A stretch of 64,000 nucleotides of DNA from a virus, in IMG/VR virus record IMGVR_UViG_3300042893_001761, positions 1-64,000 of that record, one strand, 5' to 3'. This document shows, piece after piece, positions 61,860 through 64,000 of this stretch. The stretch's first letter is position 1; each line of letters begins with the position of its first letter. Position numbers and translations under genes: made by a program. The notes under the pieces were generated by a model. The model was not told where the DNA came from. It saw only the letters and a program-made list of their open reading frames with translations, and ran no database searches.

Positions 61860-62225
61860 ATGAGCTACAAACTATTTCTGGATGACGAACGCCTTCCCTC
61901 TCAGGTAAAATGGGTACAATTACCCCTGGGACCTTATACCACGGTGCGAAGCTATAAAAAATTCGTTGAATGTATTGAACGGCTTGGTATACCTTCATTC
62001 GTGACCTTTGATCACGACCTGGGACAGGAACACTATGCCGCTGGCATTGCTGGTACCGAACCGACGTATGACTCCTATAAGGAGAAAACTGGATACGACT
62101 GCGCTAAATGGCTGGTGAACTACTGCTATGAAAAAGGCGTTGAGTTTCCCGACTATGAGGTTCATTCGATGAACATTATCGGTAAGCAGAACATCATTCA
62201 ATACATTGAAAACTCCAAGAAGTAA
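61860..62225 (+). CDS. cyclic-phosphate-processing receiver (cREC)-like domain protein
   Basis: 121 residues from ATG 61860. YKLFLDDERLPSQVKW (DDERxP) and FVTFDHDLGQEH (DHDLG, ~41) with TGYDCAKWLVNYC are the hallmarks of the cREC domain described in RNA repair and nucleotide signalling contexts. It may act on cyclic phosphate ends or metabolites. It follows the phosphoesterase gene by four bases. Confidence 0.7.
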   Translation: MSYKLFLDDERLPSQVKWVQLPLGPYTTVRSYKKFVECIERLGIPSFVTFDHDLGQEHYAAGIAGTEPTYDSYKEKTGYDCAKWLVNYCYEKGVEFPDYEVHSMNIIGKQNIIQYIENSKK

Positions 62226-62233
62226 CTTTGTTG

Positions 62234-62261
62234 TTTACTTTCAGCACTTTCAGCATATGAT
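62234..62261 (+). promoter_or_regulatory. early-type promoter
   Basis: TTGTTGTTTACTTT context, TTTACT 62234-62239, 16 bases, TATGAT 62256-62261, before ATG 62268. Confidence 0.75.
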
Positions 62262-62267
62262 TGTATT

Positions 62268-62534
62268 ATGAAAACCACTAAAAACCAGCAAAAAGCAATC
62301 GACCAAATGTATTCCGTTTCAGCAATGGACCATAAACTAAAAGTCAAATTCACTAAAAAGCAGCAGAAGGAAATCGCAAAGATCCGCAAGGTAATTGCTG
62401 CTCATCACGCGGAGCAAGATAAACTTGTTGATGGTTTCATTGAGTCCATGGGATTCTCGGGTAAAGAACCAGAAGATACCATCGTATGGGACTACATTTA
62501 CAACGATTCACATTGGATGGTTGAACTGGAATAA
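62268..62534 (+). CDS. small hypothetical protein
   Basis: 88 residues; a basic helical first half (KLKVKFTKKQQKEIAKIRKVIAAHH), acidic end. Unknown. Confidence 0.55.
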   Translation: MKTTKNQQKAIDQMYSVSAMDHKLKVKFTKKQQKEIAKIRKVIAAHHAEQDKLVDGFIESMGFSGKEPEDTIVWDYIYNDSHWMVELE

Positions 62535-62538
62535 TTTT

Positions 62539-62751
62539 ATGAAAGCAATACTGGAATTCAACCTGCCCGAAGATAACTATGAGCATATGCGAGCCGTTCA
62601 TTGCAATCAAGCTTGGGCGTCATTGTATGAAATTGATTCTATATGTCGCAATATATTGAAGCACGGTACCAGTGATTATAAAACTGTAGAACAACTAGCC
62701 CAATATATTCGCACCGAAGCAGGAAATGCTCTTCATCAGGTCGAAGAATAA
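62539..62751 (+). CDS. conserved small phage protein
   Basis: 70 residues from ATG 62539. AILEFNLPEDNYEHMRAVHCNQAWASLYEIDSICRNILKHG fits a common short phage family (FnLPe...e...a......al.e.d..lR...Kyg). Function unknown. Confidence 0.65.
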   Translation: MKAILEFNLPEDNYEHMRAVHCNQAWASLYEIDSICRNILKHGTSDYKTVEQLAQYIRTEAGNALHQVEE

Positions 62752-62755
62752 CTTT

Positions 62756-62956
62756 ATGACAATGCCTGAATTTATTAATGCGGTACTTATGTATTGGTTG
62801 GGGCTTGGAACTCTGGCATTTATCGTTCTACACGATTCGGTAAATCGGTTTCCTCAGAGACTCGTATTCTTTATCATTTGTGGTCCTATTCCATGGGGCT
62901 TCATATTTTTAAAGGTAGTCCTAACGCCTTTTTATCGCTGGATGACAAAAGAGTAA
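62756..62956 (+). CDS. small membrane protein
   Basis: 66 residues from ATG 62756 (62762 also possible); two hydrophobic helices (AVLMYWLGLGTLAFIVL, LVFFIICGPIPWGFIFL). Followed three bases later by another membrane protein. Confidence 0.55.
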   Translation: MTMPEFINAVLMYWLGLGTLAFIVLHDSVNRFPQRLVFFIICGPIPWGFIFLKVVLTPFYRWMTKE

Positions 62957-62959
62957 TTT

Positions 62960-63160
62960 ATGAAACTATTTCAACGCTCTATCGGTCATTATATTTTTTG
63001 GGTTAGCTTTATTTACTTTTGGGTAGGCATGTACAATCTGTTCATCGACAAATTCACCGATATATTTATTATTCAAATTGTCTGGTTGTTCATAACGGCT
63101 CTTCCCCTTTGGTTTAAACCTCTTGCTAAATTTTTAAATACCACCACATTATTCCAATGA
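62960..63160 (+). CDS. small membrane protein
   Basis: 66 residues, two aromatic-rich hydrophobic helices (YIFWVSFIYFWVGMYNLF, IIQIVWLFITALPLWF). Pairs with the gene before; overlaps the next by 4 bases. Unknown. Confidence 0.55.
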   Translation: MKLFQRSIGHYIFWVSFIYFWVGMYNLFIDKFTDIFIIQIVWLFITALPLWFKPLAKFLNTTTLFQ

Positions 63161-63759
63161 AAACAGAACTAGAACAAAAACTATTTGAGAAGTATCCAAA
63201 GATTTTCGCCGATCGTACCAAGCCAAAGACCGAGAGCTGTATGTTCTGGGGTCTTGAAGTGGGGGATGGTTGGTACGATCTTATTGATATTCTTTGCGAA
63301 GCTCTTACCCACACTTATACTACCAGCGTACCGGTGGATAAAGAAGATGGTGAGCGTCTTGGTATCACACCGTATATTAACAAGAAGGACGGAGAAGCTA
63401 TCTACTACTTTAAAGTAGGGCCACCTCAAGTGATCGCAACGCAAGTTAAAGAGAAGTTCGGCACACTTCGGTTTTATTACAGGTTTGAGCTTGACGAAAA
63501 AAATACCTCTCTAGTAGAAACTGAAAAGTATCCTGCTCTCGAAAAGGCTAATGAACGGTTTTATAATTACATTGAGGGTATCATTCACTTTGCTGAAACT
63601 GCTTCTGGTAAAACTTGTGAAGCGACGGGTCAACTTGGTGAACTGCATTCGCGTGGCGGATGGTTAAAGACGCTGAACAAACAATTCGCAAAGACCAATG
63701 TGACGACACAAAACTATATTCCTTACTCGGAGATTCCTAAAAATGAAGAAACCAATTAA
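63157..63759 (+). CDS. conserved phage protein of unknown function
   Basis: 200 residues. GWYDLIDILCEAL, PPQVIATQVKEKFGTLRFYY and AETASGKTCEATGQLGELH..GGW are the conserved blocks of a protein found in many tailed phages without function. The CE.tG block looks like a degenerate zinc or redox site. Confidence 0.7.
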   Translation: MKTELEQKLFEKYPKIFADRTKPKTESCMFWGLEVGDGWYDLIDILCEALTHTYTTSVPVDKEDGERLGITPYINKKDGEAIYYFKVGPPQVIATQVKEKFGTLRFYYRFELDEKNTSLVETEKYPALEKANERFYNYIEGIIHFAETASGKTCEATGQLGELHSRGGWLKTLNKQFAKTNVTTQNYIPYSEIPKNEETN

Positions 63760-64000
63760 ACAATTTAGACTCAATAAAGAATACCTGAGTTCGGTACCCG
63801 ATGAGAAGTACCTGGTTCTGAGCGATCTTGTTGGCAAAATTATTTTAAAAGGAGATTCGTATGCATGCAAGGACCATCCAGAATTTACAAAGCTGCGCAA
63901 TAAACTTTGTGAGCTGGGTTACATCTCCATTGAACCTACGTATTGGAACGGAGATAGAGTCCTGAAACCATTTAAACTTAACAAACTTTCTTTTAAGAAA
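63743..64000 (+). CDS. hypothetical protein (3' end outside window)
   Basis: 86 codons visible from ATG 63743, open to the window edge, overlapping the previous gene by 17 bases. KPIKQFRLNKEYLSSVPDEKYLVLSDLVGKIILKGDSYA is followed by helical and strand segments. Unknown. Confidence 0.55.
   Translation, partial: MKKPIKQFRLNKEYLSSVPDEKYLVLSDLVGKIILKGDSYACKDHPEFTKLRNKLCELGYISIEPTYWNGDRVLKPFKLNKLSFKK

Overview
This 64 kb window looks like part of a large, strictly lytic T4-type myovirus genome that infects a Gram-negative bacterium. The T4 replication core is present in T4 order: sliding clamp, a DsbA-like protein, clamp loader large and small subunits, RegA, family B DNA polymerase, UvsX and the gp41 helicase. 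Further T4-like content includes class I ribonucleotide reductase, an RNase H-type 5' nuclease, PhoH, ClpP, Hsp20, MazG and an ATP-dependent DNA ligase. A Gram-negative host is suggested by a signal-peptide beta-barrel protein and a lipobox lipoprotein. No integrase or lysogeny gene was seen.

Layout. 1-9.1 kb: a cut-off AAA+ ATPase, then the clamp/loader/RegA/Hsp20/polymerase block, MazG and an archaeo-eukaryotic-type primase-like protein. 9.1-14.6 kb: small unknown genes and a probable thymidine hypermodification cassette (DUF1599-like protein, thymidylate synthase homologue, dCMP deaminase, amino acid:DNA transferase-like protein, PLP enzyme, SGNH-like protein). 14.6-25.6 kb: UvsX, helicase, phosphoesterase, ThyX, many small early genes, a secreted Cys-His protein and a zinc peptidase-like protein. 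25.6-35.9 kb: late region with a minus-strand trio (nucleotidyltransferase, HAD phosphatase, ligase-like protein) and plus-strand head-associated genes; several products start with a T4-like capsid-targeting leader. 36-44 kb: NrdB, NrdA, nucleases, PhoH, ClpP. 44-47 kb: small genes behind near-identical promoter cassettes. 47-55.6 kb: an RNA region with 29 canonical tRNA genes covering all 20 amino acids, a complete tmRNA gene, several degenerate tRNAs and at least a dozen stem-closed RNAs that are not ordinary cloverleaves. 55.6-64 kb: phosphatase, methyltransferase, glycosyltransferase, DNA ligase and small accessory genes.

Regulation. Two promoter classes are visible. Early/middle promoters have a TTTACT or TTTACA box, almost always 16 bases, then TAGGAT or TATGAT. 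Several sit in a longer repeated cassette with an upstream dyad, recalling the mobile PeSL cassettes of T4-type phages. Late promoters carry TATAAATA (or TGATAAATA) 9-16 bases before head-region start codons, matching the T4 late consensus and the presence of clamp and DsbA homologues.

The most unusual parts are the stem-closed RNAs interleaved with the tRNAs, the phage tmRNA with its own tag, the DNA hypermodification cassette beside ThyX, and the set of nucleic-acid-repair-like enzymes carrying capsid-targeting leaders.
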